Assembly: GCA_023053575.1 (NCBI GenBank)
Contig: JAKZAP010000016.1
Span: 10,040,046 to 10,104,045, forward strand
Direction of reading: 5' to 3'
DNA from: Branchinecta lynchi
Lineage: Eukaryota; Arthropoda; Branchiopoda; Anostraca; Branchinectidae
DNA: 64,000 nucleotides
How positions within the stretch are numbered: position 1 is the first letter of the stretch; every line of letters starts with the position of its first letter. This document shows positions 44,667 through 55,768 of the stretch, piece after piece. Position numbers and translations under genes: made by a program. The notes beneath the pieces were generated by a model, which had not been told where the DNA came from, searched no databases, and worked only from the letters and a program-made list of their open reading frames with translations.

Positions 44667-45167
44667 GAGAGGCCCAAAAATCGGCGACCAACTATGGAGA
44701 AGGGAGAAAAGTCGACTCTTTGGTTGATTGCTCGTTAGGTGGCGTAAGATAAACGAACTCATGATTAGAATGCTCTCTCCAGAATCTGATCAGTATGAGC
44801 CTGCTTCGGAAACTCTTCTTTGCCATGTAGATACAATCGCGACACGTATACGTAAAGATAGCCTATAATCTTGGTTGTGGGGATTTAGCTTCGTAGAAGG
44901 TTGCGGAGTAGTACGGGGTAACGGAAAGATAGTATGGTATGGTAGAGTTGAGATTTGTTCAGCTGCAGCACCCTTTGAAAGTTACATATAGGCGATTTGT
45001 TTGGTCTGTTTTGTTCAGATTGAGACAATCAGTTGTGCTAGTCTTCCGGATCCGGTTCCGGATCTATAGCAGCTATTGCTAGGATTAGATTGAGCGTGGG
45101 GTATGAGCAGTCGATTTTTCACGTGACGAATTTAGAAATGAGAAATATGCTTTTGAACAAGGTGGGG
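44667..45167. other. Unassigned intergenic sequence
   Basis: No gene or shared repeat recognised. Confidence 0.45.
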
Positions 45168-45452
45168 TAAACGGTCAAGTCAGCCAAGGGTACGCGATAT
45201 TTCGGCCCTTCGTGGCTAAAGTCCTTTTCATGCTATACACTGTAAAAAAAAATCTTGCAGTATTTGCTACTGGGATTAGTCTTGTGTTTATTGAGATAAG
45301 ATTATCCCTAATCGGATTAATTTGATCCCAATAGAGATAAGATTAATCCCAGTAGCAAATACTGCATCTTTATTCGGAGAAACTTTGTACAGTGTAGCTA
45401 GAAGAAGGACCGAAATGTCGGTGGACCAATCCCAGCTGACTTACCGTTCAAC
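45168..45452. mobile_element. Family E-type MITE, split by a family I MITE
   Basis: The left AAACGGTCAAGTCAGCC and TATTTCGGCCCTTCGTGG are inverted at the right as GGACCGAAATGTCGG and AGCTGACTTACCGTTCAA. The host is about 120 bp once the insert is removed. Confidence 0.75.
45236..45396. mobile_element. Family I palindromic MITE, copy 2, with GCTA duplication
   Basis: Ends TACACTGT and ACAGTGTA. GCTA lies directly on both sides (45232-45235 and 45397-45400). The 161-bp interior is a long hairpin closely matching the copy at 30318. Confidence 0.9.
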
Positions 45453-47153
45453 GCCACCGAGGGGGTTTGTAGGGTAATAAAATCACGGTGTTGAAGGGCA
45501 GCTGTTTGTTTTTTGGGGAGGAGGGCTAGTTTCTTCGACACAGAAATTTTGCTGAGTTGAATAAATGTGTGAAATTATGGTTTTTCCCTGTCTTCCAAGC
45601 TTTAAAGGATCTTTGAGATCGGACTAAGACGGTTGGGATTGAAGTATACCAGTTTGGAGTGAACATTTAAAAGCTAGTCGAATTTTTTGGTTTGGATTAA
45701 CATTTATCCCAGTTTGAAGTGTTGGGGACTTTAATAGGTTGGTCAGGATTTGCTACGGATCTGAGGTGCACGTATTGGTCCTATTCTTCTTCTCTTGGTA
45801 TTTCATTCCTTGCCTTTATGTAACATTTAAGTTGCTTTAGAAAGTAGCTTCGCGCGCTTAAGGCTTTGGTTATTTTTGTTTCTTAAGTCTGGATTGAAGT
45901 GCATTCTGTCGCGTCTTGATGTCCGCCCATAAAGAGGGGGCCCTTAGTCGCTAGGTTTCCATATCTTCTAGTTGGTGCTTGCTGGTCTTAAGTAAAGAAT
46001 TTTAGCAACGACCTAAAGAAGACCCTTGTCAAGAAAAAATGAAATATCGCTAATTAAATACATTACTGACTAATTTGTTTAGTACCACAAAACGTGATTC
46101 GCAGTCAGCTTGAGCTGAAGGAGTTTCTGCCTGCTCAAGGAAAAGGGATCTGAGTCAGTATCAACATTAATGACCGTTGGAAAGCCATGCCCGAAGGTGG
46201 AGCAAACAGACCAATAGGATGCGCTACTTATTTTGCAGAAAATTTGCTCGGATAACCAAGAGAAGGTTGGAAAACGTTTCCAAAAACTTACAGGTTCAGA
46301 ATAGTCAACTAACGTCGTTTATTCAGTCAAGTCTTAAATCCTGTACCTCCGAGTTTGGAATTCTATGTTTTTGGTGATGCTGAAAGCTAATATCCTTTTT
46401 CGTCCGGTAAGCTTCAGTCTCTATGGATACCGACACCTAGCCAACTGACCATTGGTCTCATTTTATGGCTGGACTACAGGCAGTTCACACTGCGAACTGA
46501 TTCACCGTTAGTAGCACTAATCATGACCGGCTGATCACTAACTGCCATGAGTTTTGTTTGAGGCAGAGAACCGTTACCATCTCTGGGTTTGAGTACTTTT
46601 CTGCTGCTTCTGCCATGGTGTGTGAGAGGTTGCATTCTTAACTTTTTCTTAGTAATGTCACTAACTAACTACGTAACATCTTCAGGACTTTTTCTAACTT
46701 TTAGTGCGTTTGAATTTTCACTGATCCGCCATACTTGATCCGACATGATGCTCAGATATATGTTCTAGCAATATGGTTGTAAATAAGTGAGTATAGAATG
46801 TAAAATGTTACTTTATTTTAGGGGATGAGCTTTTTCCTTGTTTGTGACTTAGACCAAAGATGCAATGTGACGGTGTCCCACCAAAGATTTTGTTTTAAAT
46901 TAGCCTCGACTAACCCTGCTTCTTCATTGGCTCCTCGAAAAAAAAATCTACCAATGGTATCCTTCGCGTAACCGCTTAAGGGTGGTGCAAACTGAATCGT
47001 TAGAAAGTCTTTATTTGCGAAGTAATGCAGTAGTTACAATTAAAATTATACTTTCCATTTAATGGAGGTTTACTCTTTCTCCCAGTTGTATGTTTATTTT
47101 GAAGCATTGTTTGAAGTAGTGAATAAGCTGCATAACTAGCTTATAGACAGGCG

Positions 47154-47160
<7 letters not shown>
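45453..47160. other. Unassigned intergenic sequence
   Basis: A small hairpin CAGTTC-ACACTGC-GAACTG lies near 46482-46500. Frames up to 66 codons have no motif. Confidence 0.45.

Positions 47161-47198
<38 letters not shown>
47161..47198. repeat. (TA)19 microsatellite
   Basis: 38 bp of uninterrupted TA. Confidence 0.97.
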
Positions 47199-47200
<2 letters not shown>

Positions 47201-47335
47201 AAGCAAGAGAAAAGGCTTTCGCCTCTAAATAACAATATTTCGCCTCTAAATATTAAGAAAAATAGATATTGATCCTGTTTTCTCTTATGCAGCTCTAACC
47301 AAATCTCCATCTGCTTGGGTTGCTCTAGCTAATTA

Positions 47336-47405
47336 CCGATGACGCGGAAAATCCTGCTGCAGCTTATTGCACCGAATTGAACAATGCTTAAGCAACATGT
47401 TGCAG
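47336..47405. repeat. Short dispersed repeat shared with 18988-19055
   Basis: GATGACGCGGAAAATCCTGC, then GCAGCTTATTGCAC..AATTGAACAATGCTTAA, is collinear with the intron copy. Confidence 0.6.
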
Positions 47406-47483
47406 AAAATAATTTCTTGGTGTTGTTTTCATAAAATTGCCTAATTGGTCATATTCGTTATCCTTGCCCCAAAACATTCCCTT

Positions 47484-47858
47484 TAAGCCGTTTTCACACT
47501 GACCCGTTGTTTCGATGCGTTGCGTTTCCGTTTATCTTGTCTTGCGTACGGGTTGCGTAGCGTATGTTTAACCTCTGCGCGAGAAGCTTTCGCGCTGGAT
47601 GCGTATTTACGTTTTCCTTTCTCAGTTTCTTCTGCTGAAATTTCTTTTCTTTCATAATTAGTAAGTTTTTCTTCATCATTATGGTTTTTGTTCAGTTTTT
47701 TCAACAGCTTCAGTTTTTCACTGAAAAATTTGGAGCGTCTTTCTTGCGAAAAGGAAGTTCTATTCTTGCGTTACGTTGCATTTGTCTCCGCAAGCGCGAC
47801 ACAGAGGTTGGTTAGCTCCGTGGGAAAGGCTCAACATGTCATTGTGAAAGCGGCTTTA
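47484..47858. mobile_element. MITE with AAGCCGTTTTCACACTGAC ends
   Basis: TTAAGCCGTTTTCACACTGA at the left is inverted at the right as GTCATTGTGAAAGCGGCTTT. The 375-bp interior contains ACGTTGCATTTG/GATGCGTTGCG-type partly complementary blocks. No transposase. Confidence 0.72.
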
Positions 47859-48064
47859 TTCTTTTCTTCCCCAGTATCCCGGTAACGTCAATTATTGCTA
47901 GCTCAGTGTTGCAAATCCTAATTATCCTGGTAGACTTTTTCTTCCAGAAATCGATTTGAAGAATGTCCGGAATCAGGGGAGTCAGGGAACTTAAGTTGGT
48001 TTATTTCTCCCGGAGTAACCTATTGCATTGTTGGTCTCACTGTTGAGTTTTTGTTGTTGTTTGA

Positions 48065-48400
48065 TGAGCGTTGGGCTCGTTCTGTCTCTGCCAAGCGCTA
48101 CGTCCAGTCAGTGCTCAACGGCGCTCCAGCACGTAATCTAACCCTGCTGAAAGCGCGGTGCAGCTTAGCGCTTGACAGGGATGAGCGGTGGGCTCTTTCT
48201 GTTTCTGTCAAGCGCTAAACTCTGTTAACGCTTAAAGACGCTCTAGCACGTAATCAAACCCTGTTAGCGGTGAGCGTTGGGTTATTGTGTCTCTGTCAAG
48301 CGCTGGATTCGGTTCAGTGTATAGCGAAGCTCCAGCACTTCATCCAACACTGTTGAAAAGCCGGCGCTGCTTAATGCTTTACAAGGATTCAGCGTTCAAC
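48065..48400. repeat. Degenerate tandem repeat, three units
   Basis: GAGCG.TGGG.T..T..TGT.TCTG.CAAGCGCT begins near 48065, 48182 and 48273 (spacings about 117 and 91). CTCCAGCACGTAATC and CCCTG.T recur inside each unit. Confidence 0.75.
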
Positions 48401-49265
48401 CTAGCGAATGAAAAGACCAGTGCTTAAAAAAAATTGGCTCAAGATTTAGCATTTTACCGCTGCCTCGCGTACTTCGGCGCTTTAGGATAGTCGTTGCGCG
48501 GCTTAGCTATTTTAACCGTCCGCCTGATGATGGCGCTTGCCAGACCGTTTACAGTATGATCAAGCACCACGCTGCCTAGGCGGTTTGTGAAAGAGCGGCG
48601 TGAGACAGCTGAATTTTGCATTCGATATGACCTGTCTGTTAAGATCAGTAGGTTACAGTCTGGCTTTAGCACTTAGACCCCGGTCACACTAGGCTCAAAA
48701 CTGCGCAGATCTGGTAGTAGACTCGTACTCACCAAAAGAATCTGTGCAGTTCTGATCTTGGTGGGACCAGGCTCACTATTGCCGCTTTTGTGATTGGGTG
48801 TGCGTGAACTCTGAAGTAACCGTCGCGCTGTTAAACTAATTAGCGCTTAAATAATTCCGTCACGCCGTTTACATAATTGAGCGCGCTTTTACGAGACAGA
48901 ATGAGGGTCCAGTGTGAGTATCTCCCTATCCAGCATATCAGAGGTTCGGCAACTGCTTTCTTTACTTGCCTAATCGTCCGTTTTCATCCGAGTCGCAACC
49001 ATGCTTGTTTTGTTGTGTGTCTACTATATTAACATTGCAAGGTTCGTGTGAGATTTCGGATTCTCGTTTTGTTTGTCTTTTTTTTGTTGGTAGTTTGGAA
49101 TGCAGATGTGATTATCTCATTGTATTTACCTTGTTGTCGATTGTAATAATGCTCTGAATATTAAAGATTAAAACACTGTAAATTGATTGATAGAAGGTTG
49201 TGAATCCTGAAGCTACGTTGTCGCCCTCTTCCGAGATTTGCTGTAGAGGTATACTTCTTCGACTG
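48401..49265. other. Unassigned intergenic sequence
   Basis: CGGTCACACTAGG near 48682 and GGTCCAGTGTGAG near 48907 may be degenerate inverted ends of another MITE; this was not pursued to a confident call. Confidence 0.35.
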
Positions 49266-49629
49266 TTAAAGGACACCTTGCACTGCGTAGTGTTTCTGCT
49301 CTAATGTTTTGAGAAAGTTGACACTTTTCAACTAAGCTATGCTTAAAGAAAATTACACTCGGTTTCTGCTGTTTTTAGCCTCTTTCATGTCCCTTGGCTT
49401 GGATACTATCTTGGCAAAATTTGCATAACCGGTCTCCGGACGAACAAGTTCCTTGGAAACAAGGATCAGGCGGATGATACGTCATGTAAAGAGAACAAAC
49501 GTGGCAAGTATGATAATTAGTGTATTGCTAATAGAGGAGATAGGATACACTTGCGAAGTGAAGAATCTCGGGAACGAGAATATGAAGTAGAATGAATCAC
49601 TATCTTAAGTAAGTACGACGTGTCCTTTA
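49266..49629 (-). mobile_element. Family D MITE
   Basis: Ends TTAAAGGACACCTTGCACT and GTGTCCTTTAC. The interior AAATTTGCATAACCGG and GAGATAGGATACACTTGCGAAG are shared with other D copies and with 59357-59500. Confidence 0.75.
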
Positions 49630-50136
49630 CGTAGGGTTTTCGTGAGCTGGAAGAAAAGTCGGAATCACTTTACAGTGGTATTCGCCCTACTTCGGAAAGC
49701 TGTCCAATTTTCTGCACCGGTGTGGGCTTTCGAAACCAAAGCTGCTTGTACGAAAAGAGATTCCAGAAAGTTAGCGGGAAGCTGAAGGGTGGATGTTTTG
49801 AAGAAATGTGTTAAGTGTCTTCTAGTATGACTTCGTTGGAACGAATGAGAATGGTAGGGAGATCATACTGTCAAGTGAACATATTTGTGGTTTGGAATTT
49901 AAAATTTACCGTGCGATCTCAGGCGTTTGTGAGTATTTTAAATCTGTACAGTTAGAAAGTTGAAAGTAGTTCTAGAAATCGGATTCCCGCAATTTTTGTG
50001 CTGTGCTTGGCTTGCTGGAATGTGATTCCGGAATCTCGTGAAAATTCGCCTTCAGTAAAACTTTCAACAGTGCCATTTACATCCAGATTATGTGACAATA
50101 GTCAACTACCAGCACGGCAAAGTAGCTAACTTTGTG
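49630..50136. other. Unassigned intergenic sequence
   Basis: No gene or shared repeat recognised. Confidence 0.45.
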
Positions 50137-50215
50137 CTCCCAAGAACACCTATATAGGTGTTTGGGTTTTCTTTTACCCCGACACTGAACTTTTTGACGT
50201 TAAAGGACCCCTCTT
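50137..50215 (+). repeat. Dispersed repeat with an 18-bp perfect palindrome
   Basis: AACACCTATATAGGTGTT near 50145-50162 is a perfect palindrome. The surrounding TTTAGCCC..AACTGAACT-type sequence recurs near 53620-53700 and 54085-54180. Confidence 0.75.
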
Positions 50216-50295
50216 GCTTATCCTGCCTTATATTATCCCTAGATCCTTTATGGAATCGTGAGTTTCTGAAATCCCCGCCTTTCGCCATCGTTTTT

Positions 50296-53274
50296 TATGG
50301 CACTTGAGCTTACTCAAGTGCCATATAGCGATTGTTATTTCTGTCCGTCAGTCGGTCTGTCGGTCTGTCGGTCCCGGTTTTGCTAGTTCGGGCACTTCCA
50401 GATAAGCTAGGACGATGAAACTTGGCAAGCATATCAGGAACTGGACCAGATTAAATTAGAAATTGTCGCTTCCTCGATCCGACCATCTGGAGGGGAGTGG
50501 AGGGAGGGGGAATCCGGAAAAAATAGGAAAAATGAGATATTTTTAGCTTACGAACGGGTGATCGGATCTTAATGAAACTTAATACATGGAAGGGTTTTTG
50601 TGTCTCAGACCCTCCATTTTAAATCCAGACCGGATCCGGTGACACTGGGGGGAGTTAGAGGGGGAAACCGGAAATCTTGGAAAACACTTAGAGTGGAGGG
50701 ATCCGAATGAAACTTGGTGGAAAGTACAAGCAAAAGTCCTAGATACGTGACTGATATAACCGGAACGGATCCGCTCACTTTGGGGGAGTTGGGGGGGGGG
50801 GGGGGGAGAAGTCCGAATTTGTAGTGATCCCGCGAGTTCCGTGCTTCCTGATGTGCTGGGACGATGGAAATTGACAGGCATGTCTGGGACCCGACCAGCT
50901 TAAATAGGAAATCATCAATTCCCCGATTCGACCATCTGGGGGGGGGGGAGTGGAGGGAGGGTGAAGCCAAAATTTGAGGTATTTTTAGCTTGCGAACGGG
51001 TGATCGGATCTTGATGAAAATTGATATTTAGGATGACCTCGTGTCTCAGACACCTCACTTTAAATCCGGGCCGGATCCGATGACACTGGGGGGAGTTGGA
51101 GGAGGGAACCGGAAATTTTGAGAAACGCTTAAAGTGGAGGGATCGGGATGAAACTTGGTGGGAAAAACAACCACAGGTCCTAGAAACGTCATTGACATAA
51201 CCGGACCGGATCAGGGCACTGTGGGGGAGTTGGGGTGGGGAACCGGAAATTTTGAGAAACGCTTAAAGTGGAGGGATCGGGATGAAACTTGGTGGGAAAA
51301 ACAAGCACAGGTCCTAGACACGTCATTGACATAACCGGACCGGATCAGGGCACTGTGGGGGAGTTGGGATGGGGGTCCGGATTTCTAGCGATCCCGCGAG
51401 TTCGGCATACTTCCTGGTGTCCTAGGGCGATGAAACTTGGCAGGTATGTCAAGGATCCGAACAGATTGACTTGAGAACAGCCGTTTCCCCGACCCGACCA
51501 TCGTGGGGGGAGTCGGTGGATGGGGAGTCCGGAATCTAGTGGCGTGCATAACTTTTGAACGGGTGATCGGATCTTGATGAAAATTGATATTTAGGATGAC
51601 CTTGTGTCTCAGACACCTCACTTTAAATCCGGGCCGGATCCGATGACACTGGGGGGAGTTGGAGGAGGTAACCGGAAATTTTGAGAAACGCTTAAAGTGG
51701 AGGGATCGGGATGAAACTTGGTGGGAAAAACAAGCACAGGTCCTAGACACGTCATTGACATAACCGGACTGGATCCGATGACACTGGGAGCAGTTGAGGA
51801 GGGAACCGGAAATTTTGAGAAACGCTTAAAGTGGAGGGATCGGGATGAAACTTGGTGGGAAAAACAAGCACAGGTCCTCGACACGTCATTGACATAACCG
51901 GACCGGATCAGGGCACTGTGGGGGAGTTGGGGTGGGGGTCCGGATTTCTAGCGATCCCGCGAGTTCGGCATACTTCCTGATGTCCTAGGGCGATGAAACT
52001 TGGCAGGTATGTCAGGGATCCGAACAGATTGACTTGAAAACAGCCGTTTCCCCGACCCGAACATCGTGGGGGGAGTGGGTGGATGGGGAGTCCGGAATCT
52101 AGTGGCGTGCATAACTTTTGAACGGGTGATCGGATTTGAATGAAACTTGTCTGGTGAGCTATCGCCTCGGACGTTCAGTGTCACGTCCGAGTCGGGTCCG
52201 ATACCTGTGGGGATGGGGGGGGGTGGAAAACTCAAGAAACTCTAAAAGTAGAGGGATTGGGACGAAACTTAATGGATGGAACAAGCATTAGGCCTAGATG
52301 AAATTGACGGAGCCAGATGGTTTCGGGGCTCTGTGGGGGGAGTTGGAGGGGGTTCCTGGAATTCCGGTAGTCGTGAGTTAGAATAGTTCCAGATGTAAAA
52401 CGACAATGAAACTTTGCAGGCATATTAGCGACCCGAATTATCTTGACTTAAAAACCTGACACAACATACCCCCGGAAACTTCCGTTCCTAGATCCGAGCA
52501 TTTTTGGGGGAGCAAGAGAAGAGAAATATGGACTTCTATAAATTGCCAACGAGTGGTCTGATTCGAGTGAAACTTCATGGGTGATACGAATCGATGGCCT
52601 CGACATGTAAAACATGCGTTCGAACCATATGCGACCACGATTAGGGGAATTGAGGGTGGGGGGACTTTTGACATGCACAAAAACCAAACGGATGGACCGA
52701 ATGAGATGCAATTCGACAGTGCCGAGTTTATGCGGCCTAGATTTGTTATTTGGCGTCTGGGCCGGATTCGGCCAAGGTAGGGGGGGGGGTACTGGAAACT
52801 TGCAGATAGGCTATGCTCCAATTTCAGTCAAACTTGATGAGGGAATTAAGAGATTGGGCCCGAACCGGCTCCGACAACGTTGGTGGGAAGGGGGGGGGGG
52901 GTACCGGAACTTTCCAAAAATGCTCAGATTCGAGTGAAACTTGGTAGATGGTATAAACGAAGATGCTTTAGGTGGTCGATTTTTTTTTATTCCGAACCAG
53001 ATTCGGCCACGGTAGGTGGAAATAGAGTGAGTACCGGAAATCGTGTAGCACATCTAGGGATCAAACAAATGGATTTATTGGGATGAAAGTTTGAACAGTC
53101 ATGTGCATTTGCAATCGAGACGATGCCGGAACTGCTCAGAAATGAGTGAAACTAAATATCCTATTTCTATTTCCGAACCGCCTTTTTGGATGGCGGGTGT
53201 ATTTTGTGACGTTTTCATCTACTTTCTTGTACAGCCTACTCGTACAAGTGCCATATGAGCTCGTAGCTCTTGTT
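50296..53274 (+). mobile_element. Family B element, 3-kb copy
   Basis: 5' hairpin TGGCACTTGAG-CTTA-CTCAAGTGCCA (50298-50323), leader TTCTGTCCGTCAGTCGGTC, a long array of about 134-bp monomers, then 3' CGTACAAGTGCCATATGAGC with the hairpin GAGCT-CGT-AGCTC and CTTGTT. Phrases such as GGATGAAACTTGGTGGGA and ACATAACCGGACCGGATC recur. Every frame is broken, so no protein is encoded. Confidence 0.9.
50994..52119. repeat. 563-bp higher-order repeat, two units
   Basis: GAACGGGTGATCGGATCTTG starts at 50994 and 51557. TCCGGATTTCTAGCGATCCC starts at 51376 and 51939. Both pairs are 563 bp apart. Inside each unit a monomer pair (GGAAATTTTGAGAAACGCTT at 51111 and 51245; 51674 and 51808) is spaced exactly 134 bp. 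Identity between the large units is very high. Confidence 0.92.
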
Positions 53275-53289
53275 ATACATAAGAGTTTT

Positions 53290-53890
53290 ACAGCAAGAGC
53301 CGACAACTCTTTCACATGAGAAGCTTCTAAGTGTTGTTTTCATTTTGGAAGACATGGTAGGCCATCATCATTTTCTGTTTTGAACTTACTTTGTTTTGCT
53401 TGTTTTTCCTACTTTTTAACCACTGCGCGTTCAGTTTTCAAATATTTGGCGTCCAGCCGCCGCGTTGGACAGGGGGAAGACTGGAAAGAGTCAAAAAAAA
53501 GGTTTCAACAAAATCGCTCATTTCAAGTGGCAAGTAATGGTATTTTTGAAAACCGACATTTCTAAGGCCATTTCATCGTGAATAGATTATTTCTAGTAAG
53601 AGTTGTGCTTGCAGGGCTCCTAAAAACACCAAGATCGGTGCTTTTGGGTGTTCTTTTAGCCCAGAACTGAGCTCGTGAGATTCAACTAATGTTCAAAGAA
53701 ACATGCTTTTACTGCAATACACTTGATGACTATCTCTCCCTTCCGATGCAGAATCTCCGGGTACCTGTGGAAGAACGGAAGAAACGGTGTCACAGCTGCG
53801 CTGACTCGGGATTTGAGTGGTCACGGACACGTTCGCTCCTTCTTCCTGAGAATCACTGGCGTGTTTTGGACTTAGTCATATAGAGTATTA
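53290..53890 (+). mobile_element. Composite dispersed element ending in a family G unit
   Basis: 53290-53610 matches 2880-3250. 53611-53700 matches the block with the AACACC palindrome at 50137. 53715-53885 is a family G unit (TGATGACTATCTCTCCCTTC, AATCTCCGGGTACC, GTGTTTTGGACTTAGTC). The three parts may be one retroposon whose 3' portion spreads separately. Confidence 0.55.
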
Positions 53891-54084
53891 GAGCACGACG
53901 AAAAGAAACCAAAAACTCCCTGGTGTCGGGGACAAAAAACATCCAGATACCAATGTGATTGCATCCTGTTGGGCCTGTACTCGGAATCAGCATCTGAAGC
54001 TAACCAGACAATAGAAGACCATCCAAGTAGAAAACCAACCAAACCGGAGCCTGGCAGATCGGTCATGATTGGCTCCGAAGTGCA

Positions 54085-54180
54085 AAATTGGCGGAATCAG
54101 TGCTTCTAAGAACATCTACGGGTGTTTCTTTAGCCCAAAACTGAACTCTTCAAAGTTAACTAGTGTTCGAAGAAGCATAC
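54085..54180 (+). repeat. Dispersed repeat, second local copy
   Basis: TCAGTGCTTCTAAGAACATC and AACTAGTGTTCGAAGAAGCA match 53615-53705. Confidence 0.6.
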
Positions 54181-54202
54181 TACGCAATGATACATGCTAA
54201 AT

Positions 54203-54584
54203 CCGTGTATTTGTTACCATGGTAACTGGATCTGCAATTAGTCGTGTTTACAGTTATCGTGGTTTCTTATACTACGGTTGTACTGCAAAAACGATAATTG
54301 ACGAAATTGCGCTTTTCGAAGTCATCCCGAAAGAAAATGACATCCAGTCACATCACTAAGTGCCAAACTTTTTTCCCACCAATTTGACAATATCCTAGGC
54401 TCTATTGTTGGTGAAGATAAAAGTGAGATGACTCTTTCAGATACCACGATCAGTTACCATGATCGGGCCGTGGTATTTGAATATCAGATACCACGGTAAC
54501 TGCAAAAATGTCTTTTGACCGTGGTATCAGATACCATACCACGGTAACTGCAAAAACGACTTTAGCAGTATCTGCAAAAACGCA
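54203..54584 (+). mobile_element. Family A element joined to family C sequence
   Basis: The left end TTTGTTACCATGGTAACTGG and the interior (GGATCTGCAATTAGTCGTGT, TCGAAGTCATCCC) match the copy at 24059, and 54355-54440 matches the first copy (about 200-330) in reverse. It ends in TATCTGCAAAAACGCAACT at 54584 and runs straight into family C monomer sequence. Confidence 0.7.
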
Positions 54585-54860
54585 ACTGGTGTTTGTTTGA
54601 ACTTCATTACCTTGCCGGACAAGTAGTTCGTCCGGAATCCGGCCAAAATCGGAAATTTTGGTACCCCGGTATCTGCAAAAATGTCTTTCGACCGTGGTAT
54701 CAGATACCGTACCACGGTAACTGCAAAAACGACTATAGACCGTGGTATCAGATACCATGGTACTTGCAAAACGCAACTCGTGTTGGTTTGAACTTGATTA
54801 TATTGCCGGACAAGTAGTTCGTCCAGAATCCGGCCAAAATCTGAAATTTGGTAAAAAGTT
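54581..54860. repeat. 191-bp tandem duplication across a family A / family C junction
   Basis: CGCAACT.GTGTT.GTTTGAACTT with the following GCCGGACAAGTAGTTCGTCC starts at 54581 and again at 54772. Each unit holds about 80 bp of family C followed by a family A end. Confidence 0.85.
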
Positions 54861-55242
54861 AAAATTGTATCTAAGTTCGATTAGAGATTCGGTGGATGGA
54901 CAAGGAGACATGCTGAATCCACTTTTGAACTTGATTTTTTGCTGGACAATTTGTTCTCTCGGAATCCAACCAAAACCGGAAATTTGACAGGTGTTGGCAA
55001 GTTGGTAAAAGTAAAAGTTTTTCCGAAGTCGATTAGATATCCGTATATTTTACTTGTTTTAATTAGCGATGGTGTTCCGGTCTTAATCTGACGATAATCT
55101 GGGTAATCTGTCCTGGGGACAAACAACCTTTTTAAGCGATCTGGTGAAGACAGAAAAATCGAAAGACCCGAGTGTCTGGATGAAGAGGTCCAATAAATAT
55201 TCACCTTTCCGATCCCGTCGAAACCTTGGTCTTGGCAAAGAC
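54785..55242 (+). mobile_element. Family C element, 3' part
   Basis: Monomer core GAATCCGGCCAAAATC, a second monomer with GAGACATGCTGAATCC, and a degenerate 3' end GATCCCGTCGAAACCTTGGT then CTTGG. The 5' end is missing or displaced by the family A insertion. Confidence 0.65.
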
Positions 55243-55310
55243 TAAAACCAGACAAAGTTACGCATTTTAAAACAAACGGGATAGGAAATGTTTCTACTGA
55301 GAATTGTGCT

Positions 55311-55768
55311 TTAAAGCACACCTCTCATTATATACTGTGTATGTTCCAAAATTCAAAAATAGTTGAATACTGCCAAACTTGGCTCGGCTTTTAACAAGTT
55401 ATTTACGGATTTTGCTGTTTTGATCCTTTTTCGGGACCCATTGACTTCTAGCAATACCCCGGAAAAATTCAGATAACCGGTTTTACGCATTAATAGCGTG
55501 ATATGCGAACACACGTCGGGAGCATAGTTGTATGGACGATAGTTAAACGCGGCTAGTGTGGAAATCATTGAAATGTCGACAGCGGGTTTATAATATATAT
55601 ATATATATATACGTGTATTTAAACGCCAATGGCAATATACACAACTACAAACACAAAAAAAAAATAACACTCAACAGGTTCAAACAGGTCACACTCCGGG
55701 TTTAAGAACGAATGGAGCAGTTACGGAAGTAGTTTGCATTGGCATTATAGGTACGCCGAGTCCTTTAA
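55311..55768 (-). mobile_element. Family D MITE with a TA microsatellite
   Basis: Ends TTAAAGCACACCTCTCATTA and CGCCGAGTCCTTTAA. The interior matches other D copies in reverse (GCTCGGCTTTTAACAAG, GGGACCCATTGACTTCTAGC). A TA run of about 19 bp sits at 55593-55611. Confidence 0.82.

Noticed and set aside
47161..47198. AT-rich origin or promoter at the TA run
   Set aside because: A plain dinucleotide microsatellite with no other supporting signal.
50296..53274. A tandem-repeat protein gene
   Set aside because: Stops occur in all frames and frames shift between monomers; boundaries coincide with structured DNA ends instead.
54881..55321. 146-codon reverse-strand open frame
   Set aside because: It is an antisense reading of family C monomers and a family D end.
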